Assembly (NCBI RefSeq): GCF_020852455.1
Contig: NZ_JADZAT010000023.1
Coordinates: forward strand, 1 to 64,000
Source of the DNA: Novosphingobium sp.
GTDB lineage: Bacteria > Pseudomonadota > Alphaproteobacteria > Sphingomonadales > Sphingomonadaceae
DNA: 64,000 nucleotides
Reading direction: 5' to 3'
Shown here: one piece after another, positions 1 through 8,609 of the stretch
Numbering within the stretch: position 1 is the first letter of the stretch
Layout of the letters: each line of letters opens with the position of its first letter
Notes under the pieces: model-generated
What the model saw: the letters and a program-made list of their open reading frames with translations, nothing else
What the model was told of the DNA's origin: nothing
Databases searched by the model: none
Made by a program: the position numbers and the translations under genes

Positions 1-2
1 AA

Positions 3-140
3 CGCTCAACGCGCGGCGCAGAGATTACCGAGAACGGTCGCCCTTTCATTGAGCAGGCCCGTCGCATCATCACCGATGTCGACAATTTGCGAACGACTGC
101 CCGCAATGTCAGCTACGGCCTGCAAGGCCGGATCGCAGTT
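3..140 (+). pseudogene. LysR-family regulator, N-terminal HTH fragment, cut by window edge and ending at an early stop
   Basis: Frame 3 from base 3 reads RSTRGAEITENGRPFIEQARRIITDVDNLRTTARNVSYGLQGRIAVG*, matching the end of a LysR HTH domain and linker, then TAA; no effector domain follows. Confidence 0.6.
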
Positions 141-319
141 GGCTAAGCGAACCCGGTATCATCGCCCGGGCAGGGCCGGGATGGGCCATGTGGAACCGGT
201 ACACCAAAAGTCTTGCCTGGTGCGGCAACCTGCCCATTGGATTCGTGCAGATTCGAAACCGCTGCGGCGCAATCGTCGCTGCCCGGCAAATGCGGACGTC
301 AGGTGGCTGCGCGGACCCG

Positions 320-757
320 CTACTGCGCTTCCAGATCCTTGCGGGAGCGCGCGCCGGTCAATTGGAGTAGCTTCGAGACGTGATTGCGCACGGTGAAGTG
401 GGACAGGCCAAGCCTCCGGCCAATTTCCTTGTTGGACAGGCCCTGGTGCAGGAACGGCAGAATCTGGCGTTGCCGACCCGTCAGCTGCGGCTGCGGTGTG
501 CCGGTGTGGTCCGGCGCGCCCGCGGATCGAATTCTGCGGATGGCAAGGTCGTCCGCTTCGAAAAAGACAGTCTCGGGCAGGATCTCGCGCAGCCGGGCAA
601 TCGCGGCCTGATCATCGCAATTCATCAAGGCCAGAAAGACCGGTCGGCCTGCATCACCCTGGCCGAAAATCTCCTGGTCCAGCAAGATCGGCGTGCATTT
701 GGATGATTTGCACGCCAAAGACGCTGCTGAAGAAGGTCGGCCTTTCATGACGGGCAA
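320..757 (-). CDS. LuxR-type HTH transcriptional regulator, atypical/short N-terminus
   Basis: C-terminal LTGRQRQILPFLHQGLSNKEIGRRLGLSHFTVRNHVSKLLQLTGARSRKDLEAQ is a LuxR HTH; N-terminus is not a clear receiver domain; start uncertain. Confidence 0.7.
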   Translation of the reverse strand: MPVMKGRPSSAASLACKSSKCTPILLDQEIFGQGDAGRPVFLALMNCDDQAAIARLREILPETVFFEADDLAIRRIRSAGAPDHTGTPQPQLTGRQRQILPFLHQGLSNKEIGRRLGLSHFTVRNHVSKLLQLTGARSRKDLEAQ

Positions 758-853
758 GGCTAGGGTGCTGCGCTGGAAAATCCATCATGCGCAGGCGGAC
801 GGCTCGGTTGGCCCGATCGGCGGCACTGGAATTCTACGAATGGCTGGAATGTC

Positions 854-1963
854 ATGACGAACGCAGCACATGCCGACACCGTTTCGCCGGTTTCCCGGCC
901 CTGGGCGCCACTGCTCGGCAAAGATTTCAAGGATGGTCTGGGCGAGACAACGCTCAGGCTTGGGGCCCTGTTCTGGGGTCTGGTCCTGATCGTCGATAGC
1001 GTCATGTGGGGCATTGCCGGGGTCGATCCTGCCGATTCCTTCGTTGGCAAAGTGATCCTGAACAGCTTCGGCGTGCTGCTGTCGGTCGTGCAGACAGCAA
1101 TCCTGTACCGCTTTCACCATGTCAGCGTGCTGGCCAAGACAGTGCTGGCGTTCGTGCTTTCGGCAATTGCGGCACCGATCTATGGCCTGTTCGATCTCGC
1201 GATCTATCGCTGGTGCGTCTGGCCCAGGGTGCCTGCATTCGATCTCGGCGCGTTCGGCGTTACCATGGTTTCCTCCACGGCCATGTTCTTTGGCTGGTGC
1301 TGCCTTTACGTGGCGCTGGCCTACAGTTTCGATGTGCGGGACCGCGAGCGCAAGCTGGCCGCTGCCCGCGAAGAGGCGATCGGCGCGCAAGTGCGCGCGC
1401 TGCATTACCAGATCAACCCGCACTTCCTGTTCAACACGCTGAATTCGATTGCCGGACTGGTCGAGGAAGGCGCCAACAGCCGCGCCGAACGCATGGTGCT
1501 GTCGCTATCCACCTTCCTGCGCACCACGCTTGAGCTCGATCCGCACCAGGATGTGCCGCTGGGTGATGAGCTGGCGCTGCAGCAGGACTACCTCGAGATC
1601 GAGCGTGAGCGTTTTTGCGATCGGATGGGCTATTCGATCGAGGCCGATCCAGCGGTACGCCAGGCGCTGGTCCCCAGCCTGATCCTGCAGCCGCTGGTTG
1701 AAAATGCGATCAAGCATGGCGTCGGCCGTTCGGCCTTGCCGGTCTGCATCCGGATTCTGGCCCGCAGGACGAGCGACCGGCTGTGGATCGCGGTCGAGAA
1801 CGACCTGGGCCAGCAAAGTCCGCCGCTGCCGGGCTTTGGCATTGGCCTGCGCAATGTTTCCGAACGGATTGCCTCGCGCTTCGGCCAGAACGGCAGCTTT
1901 CGCGCCGGCATTGTCGATGGGGTGACCTACCGGGTGGAGCTCGATCTGCCCTGGAGGACTTGA
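854..1963 (+). CDS. LytS/YehU-type sensor histidine kinase
   Basis: Multi-TM N-terminus, then ALHYQINPHFLFNTLNSIAGLVEEG (His_kinase H-box) and a C-terminal ATPase region with LVENAIKHG. Confidence 0.92.
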   Translation: MTNAAHADTVSPVSRPWAPLLGKDFKDGLGETTLRLGALFWGLVLIVDSVMWGIAGVDPADSFVGKVILNSFGVLLSVVQTAILYRFHHVSVLAKTVLAFVLSAIAAPIYGLFDLAIYRWCVWPRVPAFDLGAFGVTMVSSTAMFFGWCCLYVALAYSFDVRDRERKLAAAREEAIGAQVRALHYQINPHFLFNTLNSIAGLVEEGANSRAERMVLSLSTFLRTTLELDPHQDVPLGDELALQQDYLEIERERFCDRMGYSIEADPAVRQALVPSLILQPLVENAIKHGVGRSALPVCIRILARRTSDRLWIAVENDLGQQSPPLPGFGIGLRNVSERIASRFGQNGSFRAGIVDGVTYRVELDLPWRT

Positions 1964-2742
1964 TGAGCGGATTGCAGGTCCTGATCGTCGATGATGAACC
2001 GCTGGCCCGCCGGCGCCTGGCGCGGCAATTGCGGACAATTGCCTGGATCGCCGAGGTCCATGAGGCCGGCAATGTCGAAGATGCGCTCGCCGCCATTCCT
2101 GAGGTGACGCCGGATATCCTGCTGGTGGACATCCAGATGCCGGACGGGACCGGCTTTGATCTGGTTCGAAGGCTCAACAATCCAAGCCTGGCGGTCATTT
2201 TCGTCACTGCCTTCGATGATCAGGCGCTGAAGGCCTTTGATGCCAATGCCATCGACTATGTGACCAAGCCGATCGAGCCCGGGCGGCTGCGCATGGCGCT
2301 GGAACGGGCGCGCCACGCGGCGATGCTCAGTTCGAGCATGGACCGGATCAGCGAACTTGAAGAAGTGGTTGCCGCGCTGCGCCAGCGCGATTTCTCGGCG
2401 GCACGCGGCAAGCCTGAATTGTGGGTCCGTTCGCAGGGCGACTATGTTCGCATCCTGCCCTCTGCGATCACCCACGCCCAGGCTGAGCGGGATTATGTGC
2501 GGATCCACGCCGACGGGCACGAATATCTCTATCACGAGAACCTCGGCACCCTGGAAAGGATGCTTGCACCCGAACAGTTCCTGCGCATCCACCGCAGCAC
2601 GATCGTGCGCATCGATGCGGTGGAACGGGTCAAGGCCGGCAGCTTCTCGTCGCTGGCGCTGGTGCTTGCGAACGGTGTCGAGCTGCGCGTGGGACGGACC
2701 TATACCGCGGGCATCCGCAACCAGTTGATGGCGCGCCAATAG
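1963..2742 (+). CDS. LytTR-family response regulator
   Basis: MSGLQVLIVDDEPLARRRL receiver with DILLVDIQMP; C-terminal LytTR domain (FLRIHRSTIVRIDAVERV). ATG overlaps the stop of the kinase (TGATG). Confidence 0.93.
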   Translation: MSGLQVLIVDDEPLARRRLARQLRTIAWIAEVHEAGNVEDALAAIPEVTPDILLVDIQMPDGTGFDLVRRLNNPSLAVIFVTAFDDQALKAFDANAIDYVTKPIEPGRLRMALERARHAAMLSSSMDRISELEEVVAALRQRDFSAARGKPELWVRSQGDYVRILPSAITHAQAERDYVRIHADGHEYLYHENLGTLERMLAPEQFLRIHRSTIVRIDAVERVKAGSFSSLALVLANGVELRVGRTYTAGIRNQLMARQ

Positions 2743-2868
2743 CGCGCGGACATCTGGCGGGTTCGCGCGGGATTTCCTTCTGCCTGGCCAGCCAGACTTC
2801 GGGCCGCTTTGCAAAATTGTTGCAGCTTGTGCTTGACGGCGCAGCGCGCTTGGCGGCAGCACCAGCCC

Positions 2869-3408
2869 ATGGCCGGGTTCCTCTTTGCACTGCTTGCCAG
2901 CATGGTCGTCAGCCTGGGCGCACGCGATCAGGCGATTGTGGCCAGCCTCAGCGCGCGGCAGGGCGCAAGAGGCGCGGTGCTGGCGATTGCGGTGCTCTGC
3001 GCGGTGCTGAGCGCTGCGGCAGCCGGCTGGGCCGGGGCGCAGGCCGCGCCGTTGCTGGCGCCGCGCGCGCGGGCCATGCTGGTGGCGATGGTGCTGGGCC
3101 TCGCCGCGCTCGAATTGCTGGTGGTGCGGCCCTTGCGCAAGCCGGCCGAGCCGACCCATTCGCTGTTCGCCTTCGCGGCGGTGCTGCTGGCCCAGCAGCT
3201 GACCGATGCGACCCGGTTCGTGGTCTTTGCGCTGGCCGCCGCATCGGTGCTGCCATGGGGTGCAGCACTGGGCGGGGCGCTGGGCAGCGCGGCGATGTTG
3301 CTGGCGGCCTGGAGCGCGGGGGAAGAGCTGGAAAGCTGGCCCTTGCTGGCGGTGCGGCGGGGCATCGGCCTGCTGCTGGCGGCAATCGCGCTCTATCTGG
3401 CTTTTTGA
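2869..3408 (+). CDS. GDT1/UPF0016-like integral membrane protein
   Basis: Hydrophobic multi-TM protein starting MAGFLFALLASMVVSLGARDQ; weak resemblance to the GDT1/TMEM165 motif region. Confidence 0.55.
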   Translation: MAGFLFALLASMVVSLGARDQAIVASLSARQGARGAVLAIAVLCAVLSAAAAGWAGAQAAPLLAPRARAMLVAMVLGLAALELLVVRPLRKPAEPTHSLFAFAAVLLAQQLTDATRFVVFALAAASVLPWGAALGGALGSAAMLLAAWSAGEELESWPLLAVRRGIGLLLAAIALYLAF

Positions 3409-3503
3409 TCGCCGTAAACGATCATAGTCTGCATTTTAAGCGGTTGGACCGATTAATAGCCGTGGCCTAACGCTTCCCCATTGCTTCTGCAAAGGGGATC
3501 GAC

Positions 3504-3962
3504 ATGACCAATACCGACAATGCCCAAACCGCGCTGACCGAAAGCCTCAACGCGCTGCTGGCCGATCTGTTCGCGCTCTACCTCAAGACCAAGAACTTCC
3601 ACTGGCACGTGCGCGGGCCGCAGTTCCGCGACCTGCACCTGCTGTTTGACGAGCAGGCGGCCGAGATCTTCGCGCTGACCGATCTGGTCGCCGAACGCGT
3701 GCGCAAGAACGGCGCCGCGACGCTGACCTCGATCGGGGCGATCGCCGCGCGCAGCCGGATCGCCGACCAGGACGCCGCCGATCTTGACGCGGCCGCGATG
3801 GTGGCCGAACTGGCGGCGGACAACCGCACCTTGCTCGCCGCGATCCGCGAGGCCAAGGCCGCAGCCGGGGCCGCTGGCGACAATGCCACCGAAGGCGCGG
3901 CTGATGACTGGACCGACCAGGCGCAGCAGCGGATCTGGTTCCTGACCTCGCTGCTTGGCTGA
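3504..3962 (+). CDS. dps: Dps family DNA-binding ferritin-like protein
   Basis: LYLKTKNFHWHVRGPQFRDLHLLFDEQAAEIFALTDLVAERVR is the Dps ferroxidase region. Confidence 0.93.
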   Translation: MTNTDNAQTALTESLNALLADLFALYLKTKNFHWHVRGPQFRDLHLLFDEQAAEIFALTDLVAERVRKNGAATLTSIGAIAARSRIADQDAADLDAAAMVAELAADNRTLLAAIREAKAAAGAAGDNATEGAADDWTDQAQQRIWFLTSLLG

Positions 3963-4025
3963 TCGGCCACGCATAGCATTGCAGCCGCGTTCACGGCGCG
4001 CGGCTGCGGTGCTATCGCCCGGATC

Positions 4026-4646
4026 ATGAGCAAGGCCACCATCCACCCGGACGCCACCGATCGCCAGATTGCCGAGTGGCTCGAACGCCGGTTGAACCGC
4101 GCGCTGTCCGCGCACCCGCACGGGATCGCGATCACCATTCCGGGCGGCTCCACCCCGTTCCCGATCCTGGCCTTGCTGGGCGAAGGCGGGCTCGACTGGT
4201 CGCGGATCACGGTCTGGCCCGGCGATGACCGGATCGTGGCGGAGGATCACCCGGCCAGCAATGTCGGGCGGATCCGCCGGGCGCTTGCGCCGCTTGGCGC
4301 GCGGGTGGTGGCACTGACCGAAGACGCCCGACCGCCGCATTTTGCCCTCACCTGGCTGGGCATGGGCGAGGACGGACACCTGGCCTCATTGTTTCCCAAC
4401 ACCGATCCCCGGGTGGATGATCCGCTGCCGATCCGCCGGCTGACCCCCGATCCACTGCCACCCGAAGCCCCATTCGACCGGCTCAGCCTGACGATCCCGG
4501 CCCTGCTGGACAGCGACGCCCTGGTGTTCGTGATCCGCGGCGCCAGCAAGCGCGCGCTGTTCGAAGCGGCGCTGCGCGGCGCCAACGACTTGCCGGTTGC
4601 ACGACTGCTGGGCGCGGCGCATCAACCGGTGGCATGCTTCACCTGA
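4026..4646 (+). CDS. pgl: 6-phosphogluconolactonase
   Basis: ITIPGGSTPFPIL, GDDRIVAEDHPASNVGRIR, WLGMGEDGHLASLFP motifs of the Pgl/glucosamine-isomerase fold. Confidence 0.9.
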   Translation: MSKATIHPDATDRQIAEWLERRLNRALSAHPHGIAITIPGGSTPFPILALLGEGGLDWSRITVWPGDDRIVAEDHPASNVGRIRRALAPLGARVVALTEDARPPHFALTWLGMGEDGHLASLFPNTDPRVDDPLPIRRLTPDPLPPEAPFDRLSLTIPALLDSDALVFVIRGASKRALFEAALRGANDLPVARLLGAAHQPVACFT

Positions 4647-5107
4647 TTCCCGCACCGCTCCACCGCCTGGGCCTGCGCCTGGCGCATGCCGTGCGGCGGC
4701 GCTGGTGGCGGCTGGCACAGGTCCGGCTGCAGGGCTGCCGGGTCTTAGCCTTTGATGCCGAGGGGCGGGTGCTGCTGATCCGCCATTCCTATGGCAGCGG
4801 CAACTGGATGCTGCCCGGCGGCGGGCTGGGCCGGCGCGAGGATCCGCTGGCGGCGGCGCTGCGCGAACTGGCCGAGGAAACCGGGCTGGCGCTGGATGAT
4901 GCGCGGGCCTTCCTGACAGTGGATGAGCCGCTTTATGGCACCACCAACCGGGTCCACCTGGTTGCCGGGCAGGCGGCGGGCGCACTGGCGATCGATGGCC
5001 GCGAAGTGATCGAGGCGCACTTCTTTGCGTCCGATGCCCTGCCGCCCGATCTCTCGCCCGCCTTGGCCGCGCACTTCACGGCCTGGCTGGCGGCGGCACG
5101 GCAGTAA
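4634..5107 (+). CDS. NUDIX hydrolase
   Basis: NUDIX box GGGLGRREDPLAAALRELAEETGLAL. Confidence 0.92.
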   Translation: MLHLIPAPLHRLGLRLAHAVRRRWWRLAQVRLQGCRVLAFDAEGRVLLIRHSYGSGNWMLPGGGLGRREDPLAAALRELAEETGLALDDARAFLTVDEPLYGTTNRVHLVAGQAAGALAIDGREVIEAHFFASDALPPDLSPALAAHFTAWLAAARQ

Positions 5108-5108
5108 C

Positions 5109-5148
5109 GGAAAAGGCCCGGACAGCGTTTCCGCTGCCGGGCCCTTCT
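5109..5148. terminator. Bidirectional intrinsic terminator-like hairpin between convergent genes
   Basis: AAGGCCCGGACAGCGTTTCCGCTGCCGGGCCCTTC between NUDIX and the small secreted protein gene. Confidence 0.6.
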
Positions 5149-5164
5149 GTCGGTGCGATCGGGT

Positions 5165-5563
5165 TTACTTGGTGTTCTTGGCCAGCGCCTCGGCCGCCAC
5201 TTCACCCAGCATGTTGCAGTTCTTGGTGTTGTCCTCGATCAGCTTGTTCACCTTGTTGGTGTCGTTGATCATGTCCCACATTACCTGCTTGCGGGCCTTG
5301 ACGTCGTTGACCACGACTTCGGCTTCCTTCTTGCTGAGTGCCACCCCGGCAACCATCAGCGCGACGGCCTGGTTCTTGAACTTTTCCGACTTGTCCTTGG
5401 TCTTCTCGGGTTCGGTGCCGCCCGCATAGATATCCGAAGCGAACAGGTTGAAGGCGGCGCAGTGGGCCACTTCTTCATAGGTCAGCGCGTCTTCGGCCAT
5501 GGCCAGGCCCGGTGCAACGAACAGCGCCAGGGCGCCAGCGGCGGTAACAAGCAGTTTCTTCAT
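5165..5563 (-). CDS. Small secreted protein, unknown function (copy A)
   Basis: Signal peptide MKKLLVTAAGALALFVAPGLAMA; paralogous to the next gene (YEEVAxCAAFN, two conserved Cys). Confidence 0.8.
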   Translation of the reverse strand: MKKLLVTAAGALALFVAPGLAMAEDALTYEEVAHCAAFNLFASDIYAGGTEPEKTKDKSEKFKNQAVALMVAGVALSKKEAEVVVNDVKARKQVMWDMINDTNKVNKLIEDNTKNCNMLGEVAAEALAKNTK

Positions 5564-5600
5564 GGTGTGTGTTCCTTTTGGTATGGCGAGCCGCAGCCGC

Positions 5601-5990
5601 TTACTTGTCCTTCAGCGCCTGGACAGCAGCTTCGCCCAATTCGTTGCAAGTCTTGGCATTGGTTTCGATCAGCTTCGACATATAGGCCTGATCGTCGATC
5701 TTGGCGTACATTGCCTGGTTGCGGGTGGTGATATCGTCCATCACCACCTTGCTGTCCTTCTTGGCGATCGCGACCGCGACAACCGACAGCGCAACCGCCT
5801 GGCTCTTGTACTTCTCGACCTTGTCCTTGTTCTTCTCGGGCTCGCCACCTTGCGAAAAGATCCGCATGGTCAGGATATTGAACGCGGCGCAATTGGCCAC
5901 TTCTTCATAGCTGAGCTCGCCAGCCGCAGTGGCCTGGCCCGGAAGTGCGACCAGCCCGATCGCGGCAGCAATAAGCAGTTTCTTCGACAT
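5601..5990 (-). CDS. Small secreted protein, unknown function (copy B)
   Basis: Signal peptide [22 protein letters not shown]; aligned along its length with copy A. Confidence 0.8.
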   Translation of the reverse strand: MSKKLLIAAAIGLVALPGQATAAGELSYEEVANCAAFNILTMRIFSQGGEPEKNKDKVEKYKSQAVALSVVAVAIAKKDSKVVMDDITTRNQAMYAKIDDQAYMSKLIETNAKTCNELGEAAVQALKDK

Positions 5991-6148
5991 GGTACCCCCA
6001 AAATTTTCCGATTGGTCAAGGTGCATGCGCTGCGGCACTGGCCCTGAACGTCGGTCAGCAGATGACATACTTGTGATGAACTAGGTAGTCGATCGCTGCG
6101 GCTTCGACTTGTTAACATGCGACAGCGACAAAAAAGTCACAAGGACGC

Positions 6149-7279
6149 TCAGAACGGCAGCTGGCCCTGGCTGGGCCCGCCGACCGGGGGCAGCGCGGGG
6201 GCATCGTCCTCCAGCGCGGAGAGCGTCAGCCCGACCAGCCGGACCGGCTGGGCCAGCGGCAGCACTTCATCCAGCAGGGCGTGGCCAATTGCCGCGAACT
6301 CGGCCTCGCTGGCCACTGGCCGGGCCAGCGACCGGGCGCGCGTCAGCTGGCTGAAATCGGCATGTTTGAGCTTGAGCGTGACCGTGCGTCCTTCGCTTTT
6401 CGAACTTTCGATCCGCTTCCAGGTGATCGCGATGATCCGTTCCAGCACCTCGCGCAGCGCCGAGCCCGAGGATATGTCCTTGTCGAGCGTGCGTTCGGCC
6501 CCGACCGACTTGCGCGGCCGGTTGGCCTTCACCCGCCTGAGGTCAATCCCGCGCGCGGCGCGATAGAGATAATCCGCCTGACTGCCGAAATGGCGGCGCA
6601 GGAACGCGATGTCGCACAGCGCCAGATCGGCCCCGGTCTCGATCCCCAGCGCGGCCATCTTCTCCGCGCCCTTGGGGCCGATCCCGAAAAACCGCCGCAC
6701 CGGCAGTTTGGCGACGAATTCCGCGCCTTCGCCCGGGCGGATCACGCACAGGCCGTCGGGCTTGTTCTGGTCGCTCGCCAACTTGGCCAGGAACTTGTTG
6801 TAGGACACCCCGGCGCTGGCGGTGAGGCCGGTTTCGGCCTTGATCCTGGCGCGGATCAGTTCGGCGATGCGGATGGCCGATCCGATCCCCTTGAGGTCCT
6901 CGGTCACATCAAGGAACGCCTCGTCCAGGCTCAGCGGCTCGACGTGCGGAGTGTAATCCAGAAAGATGTCGCGGACCTGGCGCGAGACCTCGTTGTACAC
7001 GGCGAAGCGCGGGGGCCGGAAGATCAGCTGCGGGCAGAGCCGCTTGGCAGTGATCGACGGCATCGCGCTGCGGCAGCCGAACTTGCGTGCTTCATAGGAA
7101 CAGGTGGTCAGCACCCCGCGCGGCCCATCACCGCCGACCGCCACCGGCAGCCCGCGCAGCGATGGATCATCGCGCTGTTCGACGCTGGCATAGAAGGCAT
7201 CCATATCGACATGGATCACCTTGCGCAGGCCCTGTGCCTCTTCATGCGTATCGTCGGATTCGCTCACGGGATCGCTCAT
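6149..7279 (-). CDS. dinB: DNA polymerase IV
   Basis: VIHVDMDAFYASVEQRDDPSLRGLPVAVGG, SLDEAFLDVT, SYNKFLAKLASDQNKPDG: Y-family polymerase. Confidence 0.97.
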   Translation of the reverse strand: MSDPVSESDDTHEEAQGLRKVIHVDMDAFYASVEQRDDPSLRGLPVAVGGDGPRGVLTTCSYEARKFGCRSAMPSITAKRLCPQLIFRPPRFAVYNEVSRQVRDIFLDYTPHVEPLSLDEAFLDVTEDLKGIGSAIRIAELIRARIKAETGLTASAGVSYNKFLAKLASDQNKPDGLCVIRPGEGAEFVAKLPVRRFFGIGPKGAEKMAALGIETGADLALCDIAFLRRHFGSQADYLYRAARGIDLRRVKANRPRKSVGAERTLDKDISSGSALREVLERIIAITWKRIESSKSEGRTVTLKLKHADFSQLTRARSLARPVASEAEFAAIGHALLDEVLPLAQPVRLVGLTLSALEDDAPALPPVGGPSQGQLPF

Positions 7280-7355
7280 CGCCTATTGATAGCGCGCATG
7301 CGGGCGAAACGAAAAGTCACTGGCCACGGCGGCACAATCCGGCCATTGGCGGCCC

Positions 7356-8609
7356 ATGTCCGCCGCCACGCCCGAAGATCATCTCCCTATTCGCGTTATC
7401 GGTGAACGCGAATTCGTGATCATGATGGCGTCGTTGATGGCGCTCGTGGCGCTTTCGATCGATTCGATGCTGCCCGCGCTGGACGAGATTGCCCAGGCGC
7501 TGCAGGCCGGCGATCCCAATCGGCGGCAGCTGGTGGTTGGCGTCTATCTGGTCGGGGCCGCGCTTGGCGCCTTGCTGCCGGGGGCGTTGGCGGATCGCTA
7601 TGGTCGCCGGCCGGTGCTGTTCGGGGCGCTGGCCTGCTATGGAGGACTGGCGCTGGTCTGCGCGTTGTCCACCTCGTTCGAAATGCTGCTGGCCGCGCGC
7701 GGGCTTCAGGCGCTGAGCAGCGCGGGACTCTCGGTCCTGCCCAGTGCGATCGTGCGCGATCGGTTCTCCGGTGATCGGATGGCGCGGGTCCTGTCCACCA
7801 TCACGCTGGTCTTCATGGCCGTCCCGATGATTGCACCGTCGTTTGGCCAGCTGGTCCTGCTGTTTGCGGACTGGCGTTGGATCTTCGGCGGGACAACGAT
7901 CATGGCGCTGGTGGTGGGAACGTGGGTCTGGCTGCGTCTGCCCGAAACGCTGGAGCCGGCAAACCGTCAGGATATCCACCTGGCGACCATCGCCCGGAAC
8001 ATGGTGGGCGGCCTGAGCGAACGGTCGGCGAACGGATATGTGCTTGGCGGCGGGATCGTCTGGTCAGGGCTGTTTGGCTATCTCAATTCCTCGCAGCAGC
8101 TGGTCGCCGAACATTTCGGCGCCGGCGAGAGCTTTGCGCTGATTTTTGCGCTGATGGCGGGCGGCATGGCCGTGGCCAATCTCACCAATGCAACAATCGT
8201 GATGCGTTTCGGGGCGCGGCGGGTTTCCCACGCGGCGCTGTTCGCCTTCATTGTCGTTGCCATGCTGCAGGTTTGGCGGGCGTTTGCCGGGGGCGAAACG
8301 CTTTGGGAATTCGTTGGGCTGATGGGCGCGCAGATGTGTCTGATCGCCTTCATGGGCGCCAATTTCACCTCGATCGCGCTGCAGCCTTTCGCCCGGACTG
8401 CAGGGGCAGCGGCATCGGCGCAGATGTTCGTGCGCTCGTCCCTGTCTTCGCTGCTGGGAATTGCGATTGGTCAGGCCTTCGACGGGACCGCCCGGCCGAT
8501 CGCGCTGGCGCTGTTGCTGGGGGGCGTGGGGGCGCTGATGCTGGTGCTCTACAGCGAGCGCGGACAGCTTTTCCGGCGGCCCAATCCACCCTACAGGCCG
8601 GTTCCATGA
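7356..8609 (+). CDS. MFS transporter, Bcr/CflA-like
   Basis: 12-TM pattern; SIDSMLPALDEI and ALADRYGRRPVLFGAL motifs. Confidence 0.88.
   Translation: MSAATPEDHLPIRVIGEREFVIMMASLMALVALSIDSMLPALDEIAQALQAGDPNRRQLVVGVYLVGAALGALLPGALADRYGRRPVLFGALACYGGLALVCALSTSFEMLLAARGLQALSSAGLSVLPSAIVRDRFSGDRMARVLSTITLVFMAVPMIAPSFGQLVLLFADWRWIFGGTTIMALVVGTWVWLRLPETLEPANRQDIHLATIARNMVGGLSERSANGYVLGGGIVWSGLFGYLNSSQQLVAEHFGAGESFALIFALMAGGMAVANLTNATIVMRFGARRVSHAALFAFIVVAMLQVWRAFAGGETLWEFVGLMGAQMCLIAFMGANFTSIALQPFARTAGAAASAQMFVRSSLSSLLGIAIGQAFDGTARPIALALLLGGVGALMLVLYSERGQLFRRPNPPYRPVP

Noticed and set aside
2446-2520. DYVRI repeated twice in the LytTR region, considered as an internal duplication
   Set aside because: Only five residues match; flanking sequence does not align.
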